From: Planctomycetota bacterium
Lineage (GTDB): Bacteria; Planctomycetota; JAJSAM01; JAJVHW01
Length of the DNA: 64,000 nt
Direction: 5' to 3'
NCBI GenBank assembly: GCA_021776825.1
Contig: JAJFFG010000127.1
Location: 1 to 64,000 of the forward strand
Positions 27,113-36,374 of the stretch are shown piece by piece. Both the position numbers and the translations under genes were made by a program. Under the pieces are notes generated by a model that made no database searches, was not told the origin of the DNA, and worked only from the letters and a program-made list of their open reading frames with translations. Positions within the stretch are counted from its first letter, which is position 1. Every line of letters begins with the position of its first letter.

Positions 27113-29382
27113 TCCAGTTCCTCAACCCGGCGCTGCTGTGGGGCCTGGCGGCGGCCAGCGTGCCCATCATCATTCACCTGCTGAACCGGCGGCGCTTCCG
27201 CCGTCAGCGGTGGGCGGCGATGGAGTGGCTGCTCACCGCGGCGAAGAAGCACCAGCGCCGGCTGCAGCTCGAGAGTCTGCTGCTGCTCCTCCTGCGCACG
27301 CTCGCGGTCCTGCTCCTCGCCTTGGCCCTGGCTCGTCCGTATCTCTCCGAGGCCCCGATTGCGCTGGCGACGACGCGCAAGACGCACCTGTTCCTGGTCG
27401 TTGACAACAGCGCGAGCACCGCGGCCCGCTCGGGCCTGAGGACCGCGTTCGAGAACGCGACCTCGACCGCCGCGGCGCTGGTCGGCGAGATCGGCAGCGA
27501 CGACCCGGTCACACTCGTCGTCACCAACGACAACCTGGACCCCCAGCGTCCGACGGGACAGCCGCGCGTCGTGGTGCGCGAGAGCCGCGATCACGAGAAG
27601 GTGCGCCGACTGCTCGGTGAGCTCCGCCCGGCACCGGCGCGCGCCGATCTCTCCACCACGCTGAAGGCTCTGGACGCGACGCTCACGTCGGCCGAGGACG
27701 TCGAGAAGAAGGTCGCGATCCTGACCGACCTCCAGCGCACGACGTTCGAGCGCGCCACGGACGTGACGGGCGATCCGGGCACGGAAGACCTCGGAGGCGA
27801 GGCGCTGCGCGTCGCCCTCGACGCGCTCGTGAAGAAGGGCGCCGAGGTTCTCGTGATGCCGTCCGGCCGGAGCGTCGCGAACGTCGGCGTGATCGGGCTG
27901 CGACCAGAAGAGGACCGCGATATCGTCCAGGGCGCTAGCGCCGCGTTCATCGCGGAGATCGCGAACTTCTCGGACCGTCCTCAGCGCGTCGAGGTCCGCT
28001 TCCTCGTCGATGGCGAGGAGCGGGGCTCATCGGAGTCGTTCTGGGTCGACCTGCCTCCGCGCCCCGCCGGATCCGCTTCTCCCAGCGCGCGTTCGCAGCG
28101 GTTCTCCGTCCGGTTCGGCGACGACGAGACCGGACCGCACACCGTCGAAGCCCGCATTCCCTCCGACGCATTCACGTTCGACGATGCACGGACGTTCGCG
28201 TTCGGCGTCCGACCGCCGATCAAGGTGCTCGCCGTCGACGGCGATCCGCGACCACCCGCGGACGGCGCCGTTCGTGAGACGTACTGGCTCGCCCCCGCCC
28301 TCGCCCTCCGCGACGACGGGCCGATCACCGTGACGACGATCGAGGAGTCGGAGCTGCTGGCGATGAAGGCGCTCGACGGCTGGGACCTCGTCGTACTCGC
28401 CAACGTCGGGCGACCGGCACCGAACCCGGCGGCGCGAGAGACGCTCGAGGCCTACGTGCGGCGCGGCGGCGCACTCGTCCTGACCGTCGGCGACCAGGTC
28501 ATTCCGGAGGTCTGGAACGACGAGCTGTATCGCGACGGCGAAGGGCTCCTCCCGGCGCGCCTCCTGGAGTCCCGACTCCGCGAAGAGGCCTGGCTGAAAC
28601 TCGATCTCGGTGAGAACCGGCATCCGATCCTGCGCGATCTGACCAATCCCGCCAACGCGGTCTTCTTCCAGTCGCCGTTCCTGCGCGGCTACATGTCGGT
28701 CGACGAGGTCGATCTCGCGTCCGGTGCGAACACGGTCCTGGCGTACACGGATCTGCACAAGTCGCCGGCCATGGTCGAGCGACGCTTCGGCAAGGGCCGC
28801 GTCCTTCTGCTGACCACGACCGTGGACGACGCGTGGGGCAATCTGCCCGGCTCGTACCTCTTCCCCGCGCTCCTCCACGAGACCGTCTACGTGATGACGG
28901 CGCGTGGCAACGCCGATCGCAACCTGCTCGCGTTCCAGCCATTCGCCAACACGTTCCCGTCGAACTTCGACCGCTTCGAGATGACGTACCCGGACGGCTC
29001 GCCCGCGCAGCCGAACGTCGAGACGCCACCGGATGCGCCCAGCTTCGTGACCTTCCGCGCCACGACTCGCCTCGGGGCGTACGACACCACGGTGCACTTC
29101 AAGCCAGCGGACATCCTGGCACCGGCGCCGTCGCCGAAGAGCGACGTCTTTGCGGTGAATCTCACGCCGCTCGAGAGCGACCTCGCTCAACTCACCGCGC
29201 CCGAGATCGAGGCGCGGTGGTCCGGGCTCGTGACGGTCGCGGAGGACCTCGGCGTCGCCGCCGAGACCGTGCGAGCGCACGAGGGCGAGGTCCATCGCTC
29301 GTTGCTGATCCTCGGGCTCCTCTGCCTCATCGGCGAGGTGCTCCTAGCCCGCCACATTGGAACTCGGAGGTCGCGCTCGTGA
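27109..29382 (+). CDS. BatA-like membrane protein with N-terminal Aerotolerance-type domain and VWA region
   Basis: The 757-residue protein starts at GTG 27109, overlapping the DUF58 stop. The opening FLNPALLWGLAAASVPIIIHLLNRRRF followed by RWAAMEWLL (residues of about 3-40) is the BatA/aerotolerance signature, with a transmembrane helix, a basic loop and a second helix (about 56-75). A VWA domain follows with the metal motif DNSAS. The periplasmic part ends in a class I glutamine-amidotransferase-like region (WDLVVLANVGRPAPNPAARETLEAYVRRGGALVL), and a final transmembrane helix is near the C-terminus. It is expected to work with MoxR and DUF58. An ORF extending further upstream overlaps DUF58 and is not used. 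Confidence 0.88.
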   Translation: MIQFLNPALLWGLAAASVPIIIHLLNRRRFRRQRWAAMEWLLTAAKKHQRRLQLESLLLLLLRTLAVLLLALALARPYLSEAPIALATTRKTHLFLVVDNSASTAARSGLRTAFENATSTAAALVGEIGSDDPVTLVVTNDNLDPQRPTGQPRVVVRESRDHEKVRRLLGELRPAPARADLSTTLKALDATLTSAEDVEKKVAILTDLQRTTFERATDVTGDPGTEDLGGEALRVALDALVKKGAEVLVMPSGRSVANVGVIGLRPEEDRDIVQGASAAFIAEIANFSDRPQRVEVRFLVDGEERGSSESFWVDLPPRPAGSASPSARSQRFSVRFGDDETGPHTVEARIPSDAFTFDDARTFAFGVRPPIKVLAVDGDPRPPADGAVRETYWLAPALALRDDGPITVTTIEESELLAMKALDGWDLVVLANVGRPAPNPAARETLEAYVRRGGALVLTVGDQVIPEVWNDELYRDGEGLLPARLLESRLREEAWLKLDLGENRHPILRDLTNPANAVFFQSPFLRGYMSVDEVDLASGANTVLAYTDLHKSPAMVERRFGKGRVLLLTTTVDDAWGNLPGSYLFPALLHETVYVMTARGNADRNLLAFQPFANTFPSNFDRFEMTYPDGSPAQPNVETPPDAPSFVTFRATTRLGAYDTTVHFKPADILAPAPSPKSDVFAVNLTPLESDLAQLTAPEIEARWSGLVTVAEDLGVAAETVRAHEGEVHRSLLILGLLCLIGEVLLARHIGTRRSRS

Positions 29383-31868
29383 CTCTCCCGCTCCTCTTGG
29401 CCGAGGCCACACGCTCCGAGCTGCGCTGGGACGCGCTCCCCGCGGCGTGGGTGCTGGTCCTGGTGCTCGTGCCGGTCGTGTCGCTGCTCGCGTGGTGGGG
29501 CTACGCGAAGGAGCGCGACGTGCCGGTCCGGGCGCGACTCTTCCTCGCCTCGCTGCGAGCGCTCGCGCTCTTCTTCTTCCTGCTCCTCGTGTTCGGTCCC
29601 TACATGGAGCTCTCCGAGCTTCGCACCGTGCGATCGCATCTGATCGTCCTCGTGGACACCTCCGACTCGATGTCCACCGAGGACGGCTACGAGGACGCCG
29701 ACGCCGACGCTCTCGCCAAGGCGTCCGGCCTGCCGGCATCGCAGGTGCCGACGCGCTCGCGTCTCGATCTTGCGCGAGCGGTGCTCGAGAACCGCGAGTC
29801 CGAGCTGCTCGAGGGTTGGACCGAGAAGTTCCGCGTCCACCTGATGTCGTTCGGCTCCCAGCTCACGCCCATCGAGGCCACGGGTGAAGCCCCGGAGGAA
29901 GAGGAGAACAAGGACGCGCGAACGCCGGCCGATCGGCTGCGCGAGGGACTCGGTCGCCTGCGCGCCCGGGAGCCGTCGACGCGCATCGGTCAGTCGGTCT
30001 CGACCGTGCTCGACACGTTCCGCCTGCGCGACGAGCCCGTCGCCGGCATCGTGGTCATCTCCGACGGCCAGGACAACGCCGGCTCGCCGGGTCCGCTCCA
30101 GGCCGGACGCCGTGCACTCGCGCAGGACGTCCCGGTGTTCTCGGTGGGCGTCGGTGATCCGCGCTCTCCGCGCAACGTGCACGTCGCGAACCTCCGCGCG
30201 AAGGAGGTCGTGCTAGCCCGCGACAACGCGCAGTTCGAGTTCACCGTGCGCGCCAAGGGCTTCGAGGGACGCCCAGCCCGCGTGGAGATGCAGCGACTGA
30301 ACGATCAGGGTCAGCCCGAGGGATCGACGCTCGCGATCGACCCGGGTCAGATCGTGCTGGAGGGCGGGGACGCCGAGCAGCGGGTCAAGGTGGCGCACAC
30401 GTTCCGCGTCGCCGGCACGTACGCGCTGCGCCTCGGTGTGCCGCCTCAGCCCGAGGAGAAGATCCACAGCGACAACTGGGTCACCCACACCATTCGCGTG
30501 ATCGACCGCAAGATCAAGGTGCTCTACGTCGAGGGCCCACCGCGCTACGAGTACATCTTCCTGTCGAACGCGCTGACGCGGGACCGCGACACGATGCTGG
30601 TCCACACGCTGCTGATGGACGCCGATCCCGACACGCCGCAGAAGTCGTCCCGGTCTCGCGGCTGGCGGCCGCTCGACATGTCGCGCGGACTGCCGAAGCG
30701 CGAGGACCTGTTCGAGTACGACGTCGTCATCATCGGAGACCTCGACTGGCGCGATCTGGCCGACTCGCCGGGGCGCGCGAAGCAGGCGCTCGAGAACCTC
30801 CACGAGTTCGTGGAGAAGGGTGGCGGCCTTGTGATGCTCGCCGGCCCGCGGCACAACCCGAGCCGCTACCGCGACACGGATCTCGAACCGCTGCTCCCGG
30901 TGGTCATCGACCGCACGACGGAGAGCCTCGATCCGCAGGTGGACCAGAGCCGCGGCTGGCGGCTCAAGCTCACCCCGGAAGGCCGCGAGAGCCCGCTCAT
31001 GGACGTCGCCGGCGATGCGCGCGTGTCGCGCGGGCTCTGGGAAGGGACCGAGCGCTGGCGTCAGTACTGGGCCTACCCGGCGCTGCGCGCGAAGACGCTC
31101 GCCAAGGTGCTCGCCGTTGCCGACGAGCCGCGCTACGAGAACAAGTTTGGACCGCGTCCGGCGATCGCCACGATGATCTACGGCCGTGGACGCGTGCTGT
31201 TCGTCGGTGTCGAGGAGCTGTGGCGCATGCGCTACCTCGTCGGCGACGAGTACTTCTACCGCTTCTACGGCGAGGCGGTCCGGCTGCTGGCCACGTACAA
31301 GCTGCTCGGCGGCAACGAGCGCTTCAAGATCATGACCGACCTCGAGTCGTACGCGCTCGACGACCCGGTTCAGATCACGTTGCACGTCCTCGACCGCGAC
31401 TACGACCCGGCCACGGACGACGTCCAGGAGATCGAGCTCGACATGCCTGGCCCCGAGCCCGGCACGCGCGAGACGACGACGCTCCCGATCCCCAAGGACG
31501 AGAGCGAGCCCGGCACGTACCGCCGCACTTTGGTGCCGACGCGCCCCGGACAGTACCGGCTCTCGCGCGCCCCGGACGTGGTCGGCGACGAGCCCGCGAA
31601 GAAGATCTTCTCTGTCGTCCAGAGTTCGCTCGAGGGACGGGACCTGCTACTCGACGAGGTCACGCTGCGGGCCGTCGCGGACTCGTCGTCGGGCGGGCGC
31701 ACCATGCCGCTCTGGGATCTGCCCGAGCTCGATCCGCCGGCGCGGAACAAGCCGGTGCCCACCGATGTCCGGCCCGAAGAACTGTGGGACAATGGGTGGG
31801 CGCTACTCCTCGCGCTGTCCCTGCTCGGGGCGGAGTGGCTGCTCCGCAAGCGCTGGCAGTTGGTGTGA
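29379..31868 (+). CDS. VWA-domain membrane protein with amidotransferase-like domain
   Basis: The 829-residue protein starts at GTG 29379, overlapping the previous stop as GTGA. Two transmembrane helices (residues of about 20-40 and 55-78) precede a VWA domain with the complete MIDAS motif DTSDSMS. A middle region has a CARDB/Ig-like beta domain. An amidotransferase-like segment follows (LFEYDVVIIGDLDWRDL, then HEFVEKGGGLVMLAGPRHN), without an obvious catalytic Cys. The C-terminus is a transmembrane helix (WALLLALSLLGAEWLLRKRW). Paralogous in layout to the preceding gene, it completes a MoxR-DUF58-BatA-VWA operon. Confidence 0.88.
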   Translation: MTLPLLLAEATRSELRWDALPAAWVLVLVLVPVVSLLAWWGYAKERDVPVRARLFLASLRALALFFFLLLVFGPYMELSELRTVRSHLIVLVDTSDSMSTEDGYEDADADALAKASGLPASQVPTRSRLDLARAVLENRESELLEGWTEKFRVHLMSFGSQLTPIEATGEAPEEEENKDARTPADRLREGLGRLRAREPSTRIGQSVSTVLDTFRLRDEPVAGIVVISDGQDNAGSPGPLQAGRRALAQDVPVFSVGVGDPRSPRNVHVANLRAKEVVLARDNAQFEFTVRAKGFEGRPARVEMQRLNDQGQPEGSTLAIDPGQIVLEGGDAEQRVKVAHTFRVAGTYALRLGVPPQPEEKIHSDNWVTHTIRVIDRKIKVLYVEGPPRYEYIFLSNALTRDRDTMLVHTLLMDADPDTPQKSSRSRGWRPLDMSRGLPKREDLFEYDVVIIGDLDWRDLADSPGRAKQALENLHEFVEKGGGLVMLAGPRHNPSRYRDTDLEPLLPVVIDRTTESLDPQVDQSRGWRLKLTPEGRESPLMDVAGDARVSRGLWEGTERWRQYWAYPALRAKTLAKVLAVADEPRYENKFGPRPAIATMIYGRGRVLFVGVEELWRMRYLVGDEYFYRFYGEAVRLLATYKLLGGNERFKIMTDLESYALDDPVQITLHVLDRDYDPATDDVQEIELDMPGPEPGTRETTTLPIPKDESEPGTYRRTLVPTRPGQYRLSRAPDVVGDEPAKKIFSVVQSSLEGRDLLLDEVTLRAVADSSSGGRTMPLWDLPELDPPARNKPVPTDVRPEELWDNGWALLLALSLLGAEWLLRKRWQLV

Positions 31869-34800
31869 GCACAAGAGTGACGACGACTCGACCGAGATGG
31901 GCCACGATCGCCGCCTCCGCGGCGGCGCTCGCGGCGGTCTCGCTCCTGTCCGGTCCGTCGCGAGCCGCCGCACAGGACATCGACGTCGGTCGCCGGTACC
32001 AGGTCCGCGACGACGCCAGCGCCGTGCGCGCCGTTTCCGACTACCAGCGCCACCGCAGTGCGGGAGAGTGGGAGGACGCCGTACACGCGCTCCAACGCCT
32101 GCTCGATCGGCCGTGGGAGCGCGGCGACCTCGTGCGCGTGCGCGACGAGGGCCCGGCCCGTTTCGAGGGTGTCAATGCCCGAGGACGTCGTCTGTTCGAG
32201 GAGCTTCCGCCCGAGGGCGTCGAAGTGTGGGAGCGGCTCTACCGGCCCAAGGCCGAGGAGCTCCTCTCGCGCGGGCTGCGCCTGCGGCGCGATGTCGACC
32301 TGCGCGATGTCGCGCGAGGCTACCCCGCTCGGGACGTGCGTCGTCGTGCGCACGAGGCGCTGGCCAGCCTGGCCCTCTCTCGCGGCGCCTTTGCCGAAGC
32401 CGCGTTCGAGCTCCGTTCGTTGCTGGCCGTGTCACCGGGCGCCGAGGAGCGTGCGGGAGTGCTCGCCCGCCTGGCGTTCGCGCGAGCGCAGTCGGGCGAT
32501 CGTGAGGGAACGGAACGAGTGCGTGCCCTCAGCGCCGACGTTCTCGACCAGGTCGTCCCCGGTCCCGAAGGCGCCGAGTCGCTCGAACTCTTCATCGATC
32601 GCATGGAGCTCGCCGCGGGTCCGCGACGAGAGAGTCGAACGGGCTGGCCGGAGTTCGGCGGCAATCGTCACGGAACGGCGCTCGCGCCGCCGCCTCCGCC
32701 TCCGGGTGCGAAGTCCCGCTGGCGTCTGCCGACGCTCTACGTCGAGGGCAGCGCAACCGACGATGACAAGCCGAGCCGGTGGAGCATCAGTCAGGTGCAG
32801 GGCCACCGTCCCGTCGCGCCGGTCGTCGCGCAGGGCATGGTGTTCGTGAACAACGGACTCTCGATGCGCGCCGTCGACCTCTCCACCGGACGCATGGTCT
32901 GGCGCAAGGAGTCCCGGCAGCGCGTCGCCAATTGGCGCGACAACAAACTCGCGGTCCACACGGCATCCGTGGCGGACGACGTCGTCTACGCAGCACTCGC
33001 GACGCGCTCCGACGCGCCGAAGATGGAGCGGAAGTTCTACGGACGGACGATCGTCTACGCCCTGCCCCACCGCTCGCTGTACGCCCTCGACGCGCGGACC
33101 GGAGCCGTCCTCTGGTCCCACGAGGACACGGAGATCGTCGACCATCCGGATCGCGACGCCATCACCGAGGAGTCGGTGGCTTCGCCGCCGCTGGTCGTCG
33201 GCGACGACATCCTCGTCGCGACGTACACGTACGACTCCATCTTCGACGTGCGGCTCGTCTGCTTCGATCGACACACGGGGCGGACGCGCTGGCGCCGCTC
33301 GATCGTGCAGGGGCAGCAGGAACTCAACCTGTTCGGGCGACCGGTCAAGGAACTCGCCACAACGGCGCTCGCAGAGCACGACGGCGTCGTCTACTTCGGC
33401 ACAAGTCTGGGCGTCGCCACCGGCGTCGACCTGGCGCGCGGCGAGGTCCAGTGGGTCACGGCGTACCCGCAGACGCGCATCCCGCCGTCGAACTACTGGT
33501 ACGAGACGCGCGAGCGACAGGTCACGTGGTGGCCGTCCCCCGTCTCGGCGACGCACTCGCGCATCGTGATGGCACCAACTGAGTCGGCCTACCTGATGGC
33601 GTTCGATCCGATCGACGGTCGCGTCCACTGGAAGACGCCGAACATGATTAGGCCCTTCGATCACGACTACTTCCTCGGCGTTGCGGACGGTCGCGCGTTC
33701 ATCCTCGGTGAGCGGCTGACCGCCATCGATCTCGAGACCGGAGCGCGCGCCTGGAACTCGCCCGATGCGGGCCGCCTCCTCACGCCGGACATGCGCGACA
33801 CGAGCGCGACTGGCGCCGGCGTGATCGGCGACGGCCGCGTGTACGTTCCCACGGACGAGAGCATCGTGTCGGTCGACACTCGCACCGGTGATCTCAAGGG
33901 GATGTGGCCGCTTCCGGATGCCGATCTCGGCGAGCCGGTCGGCAACCTGGTCAGCGCCGACGGGGCCGCGTTGCTCGTCGAGCGCGACGAGATCGTGGCG
34001 CACTACCGGTTCGAACAGAGGCGTGACCGGCTGCTCGCGCAGATCGTGGCCGCGCCCGACGATGCCCAGCTCCGCCTCGAGGCCGGCCAGATCTTCCGCA
34101 GCGCCGGGCAACTCGACGACGCCATCTCATCGCTCGAAATCGGACTCCAGCGCATCGATGCTCTGGCTCCGCGCGCCCGTGAGCGCCTGGAAGGACCGTT
34201 GCGGCGTGCGCTGCACGAGTCCCTCGTCGAGCGCGCCGCTGTCAAGCGCGAGCTCGGCGACGCAGAGGGCGCGCTGGGCGACCTCGAGTGGTCGATCGGA
34301 ATCGCCCAGGACCGCGGGCAAGCGGTCCGCGCCCTGCTCTCGATCGCCGAGATCGCGACCGACCAACGTGCGCGTCGGGCGCTCGAGCGAGTGCGCGCCG
34401 AGTACGCCGAGGTTCACGTCGCCCTGCCGGGGATCGGTCGTGTGCACGCCGGGGCGAAGGCGCTGTTCGAGTTGGGCGAGAACGCGCGCGCGGCGGGCGA
34501 CGGCGCCGCCGCCGCGGACCTCTGGCTCGACCTGCTGGAGCAGCACGCCGACGCCGATCTCGGACGTGCGGATGCTCGCAGCGCGGTGCACGATCGGCTG
34601 CGCCGGCTGACGGGTGAGATCGCGGTGGCCGCGGCAGAGCGTGTCCGGTTGCGCGCGCGAGCTGCCTTCGAGCTGGCGCGGGAAGCGGCCGACGCGGTCG
34701 ACCTGGATCGCGTGGCGCGGATCTATCCCGATGCACAGATCGCCGCCAAGGCGGCCCTGCTCGGCGCGAAACTGCATCTCACGGCCGAGCGACCGCGGGA

Positions 34801-36289
34801 GGCCGTCGGGCTCCTGCGCAGCCTGCTGAACGCCGAGCCCGGCGCCGCCGAGACCGCGGCGGCCCTCTGGCGCCTCTCCGACGCGTACGCACAGCTCGAA
34901 GAGGTCGCCGCCGAGCGGATGACCCTCCAACGGCTGCTTCGCGAGCACCCGGAGGTCGCCCTCGACGACGGCGACGCCGGGGCTCTGGCGCGAGCACGAC
35001 TGAAGTCCGCGCGACTCTCGACGCCACCCGCCGACCTGCCCGCCTTGCACCTGCCGCTATCGCAACTCTGGAGCTCCGACGCGACATCCGTGGCGCCGCA
35101 GATCGTCGTCCTGCCCGGTCGGCGCCCGACCGCGCTCGAGGGCCGACTGCTCGCCACGCGCGGCGGCGTGCTCGAACTGCTCGACGCGTCGACGGGTCGG
35201 CCGGTCTGGCGTCAGCCGCTCGATCTCGAGCGCCGCACCGCGGTGGGCACGCGGGACACCTTCGTGCTCGCGGGTGATCCGCGCGGACGCGGTCAGCGGG
35301 GACTGCTCGTTCAGTCGTTCTCCGCCGCCGACGGCACCGAGGTCTGGCGCAAACAACTCCCTGGCGGATACCGCGCCGACGCGGCCGGGCTTGGTGTGCT
35401 CTACCTGCTGCACACGGAGCGTGACGCTCAGGGCGGTGTCACGTACACGCTGACGGCCCTCGACGTCTCCGCGGGGTCGGTCCTCGCATCCCGCACGTTC
35501 GACGGGCCGCTCTACCCTGAGATCACCGTCGCGGAGGACGCCGTCGTCGTCTACCGCTCGGCCCGCACCCGCAACGAAGCCGCGCGCACGATCCTGACGC
35601 TCGACAGCGCGACGCTGACGCTGCGCGGCAGCACGGACCTCGAGACGAGCTCGTTCAACCACGTGGCCGTCCATCCGCCGCAGAGCGGGATCGTCGTCAC
35701 GCTCGCGGGCTCGACCGAGTTGGTGGCGGTCGACGTGAGCGATGGCTCCGAGGCGTGGAGAGTCAAGGTGCCCAAGGGCGATGCCAAGAAGCTGCTCGCC
35801 GTGACCGGCGCCGTGATCGTGGCGGACACCGAGGGTGGCATCCATCGCATCGCGGCCTCCAACGGACACATCCTCTGGAGCGCCGACGTGTCGTCGATCG
35901 GCACGCTCGGCTGGAACGGCGAGGCCGCCGTCGACGGCACGGTCGTCGTGACCGTCGTGCCGGACGGCCGCCGCGGCCAGGTCGTCGCCGTCGCGCTCGA
36001 CGGCGCCAGTGGCGACGAACTGTGGCGACACCGGATCGAGCACGAGGGACGAGCCCACCCGCACCCGGTCATCTGCACCGATCACGTCGCGTACGAGGTC
36101 AACGAGAGCTTCGGCGGTCGGACCCGGCGCTACGCGTGCAAGGTCATCCTGCTCGAGCGTGGTGACGGCTCCGAGGCGGCGATCGTCGAGCACCCGGAGA
36201 TCGGCGCGAAGTACCAGCGCGTGCTCTACGACCGCACGATCCTGGCCCTGACCGTCCCGGGCGCGCTCGCCGTGTACGGCTCCCGCTGA
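31865..36289 (+). CDS. Giant secreted PQQ-propeller/TPR protein
   Basis: At 1474 residues this is the largest protein here. It starts at GTG 31865, overlapping the VWA stop; GTG 31877 is an alternative. The signal peptide ends near AAAQDID. Residues of about 30-200 form a helical repeat region, residues of about 250-710 a first PQQ-type propeller (YALDARTGAVLWSHED; LVCFDRHTGRTRWRRS; VSVDTRTGDLKGMWPL), residues of about 720-1060 a TPR solenoid, and residues of about 1075-1470 a second propeller (LELLDASTGRPVWRQPL; VAVDVSDGSEAWRVKV; HRIAASNGHILWSADV). No PQQ-dehydrogenase catalytic residues or haem motif were identified. It is translationally coupled to the MoxR/VWA operon, so it may be a substrate or periplasmic partner of that system. 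Confidence 0.85.
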   Translation: MSTRVTTTRPRWATIAASAAALAAVSLLSGPSRAAAQDIDVGRRYQVRDDASAVRAVSDYQRHRSAGEWEDAVHALQRLLDRPWERGDLVRVRDEGPARFEGVNARGRRLFEELPPEGVEVWERLYRPKAEELLSRGLRLRRDVDLRDVARGYPARDVRRRAHEALASLALSRGAFAEAAFELRSLLAVSPGAEERAGVLARLAFARAQSGDREGTERVRALSADVLDQVVPGPEGAESLELFIDRMELAAGPRRESRTGWPEFGGNRHGTALAPPPPPPGAKSRWRLPTLYVEGSATDDDKPSRWSISQVQGHRPVAPVVAQGMVFVNNGLSMRAVDLSTGRMVWRKESRQRVANWRDNKLAVHTASVADDVVYAALATRSDAPKMERKFYGRTIVYALPHRSLYALDARTGAVLWSHEDTEIVDHPDRDAITEESVASPPLVVGDDILVATYTYDSIFDVRLVCFDRHTGRTRWRRSIVQGQQELNLFGRPVKELATTALAEHDGVVYFGTSLGVATGVDLARGEVQWVTAYPQTRIPPSNYWYETRERQVTWWPSPVSATHSRIVMAPTESAYLMAFDPIDGRVHWKTPNMIRPFDHDYFLGVADGRAFILGERLTAIDLETGARAWNSPDAGRLLTPDMRDTSATGAGVIGDGRVYVPTDESIVSVDTRTGDLKGMWPLPDADLGEPVGNLVSADGAALLVERDEIVAHYRFEQRRDRLLAQIVAAPDDAQLRLEAGQIFRSAGQLDDAISSLEIGLQRIDALAPRARERLEGPLRRALHESLVERAAVKRELGDAEGALGDLEWSIGIAQDRGQAVRALLSIAEIATDQRARRALERVRAEYAEVHVALPGIGRVHAGAKALFELGENARAAGDGAAAADLWLDLLEQHADADLGRADARSAVHDRLRRLTGEIAVAAAERVRLRARAAFELAREAADAVDLDRVARIYPDAQIAAKAALLGAKLHLTAERPREAVGLLRSLLNAEPGAAETAAALWRLSDAYAQLEEVAAERMTLQRLLREHPEVALDDGDAGALARARLKSARLSTPPADLPALHLPLSQLWSSDATSVAPQIVVLPGRRPTALEGRLLATRGGVLELLDASTGRPVWRQPLDLERRTAVGTRDTFVLAGDPRGRGQRGLLVQSFSAADGTEVWRKQLPGGYRADAAGLGVLYLLHTERDAQGGVTYTLTALDVSAGSVLASRTFDGPLYPEITVAEDAVVVYRSARTRNEAARTILTLDSATLTLRGSTDLETSSFNHVAVHPPQSGIVVTLAGSTELVAVDVSDGSEAWRVKVPKGDAKKLLAVTGAVIVADTEGGIHRIAASNGHILWSADVSSIGTLGWNGEAAVDGTVVVTVVPDGRRGQVVAVALDGASGDELWRHRIEHEGRAHPHPVICTDHVAYEVNESFGGRTRRYACKVILLERGDGSEAAIVEHPEIGAKYQRVLYDRTILALTVPGALAVYGSR

Positions 36290-36374
36290 ACCTGACGATG
36301 AACAGGTGGACGGAACCCTCGGCCCGGTCTCGCCCGTATAGTGGAACGTCGTTCGTCACTCCCCAGGAGACACC

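Noticed and set aside
31865..36289. Assignment as a PQQ-dependent alcohol or glucose dehydrogenase
   Set aside because: The blades match the PQQ-like repeat, but no catalytic Asp/Cys-Cys pattern or haem site was found, and TPR units interrupt two separate propellers.
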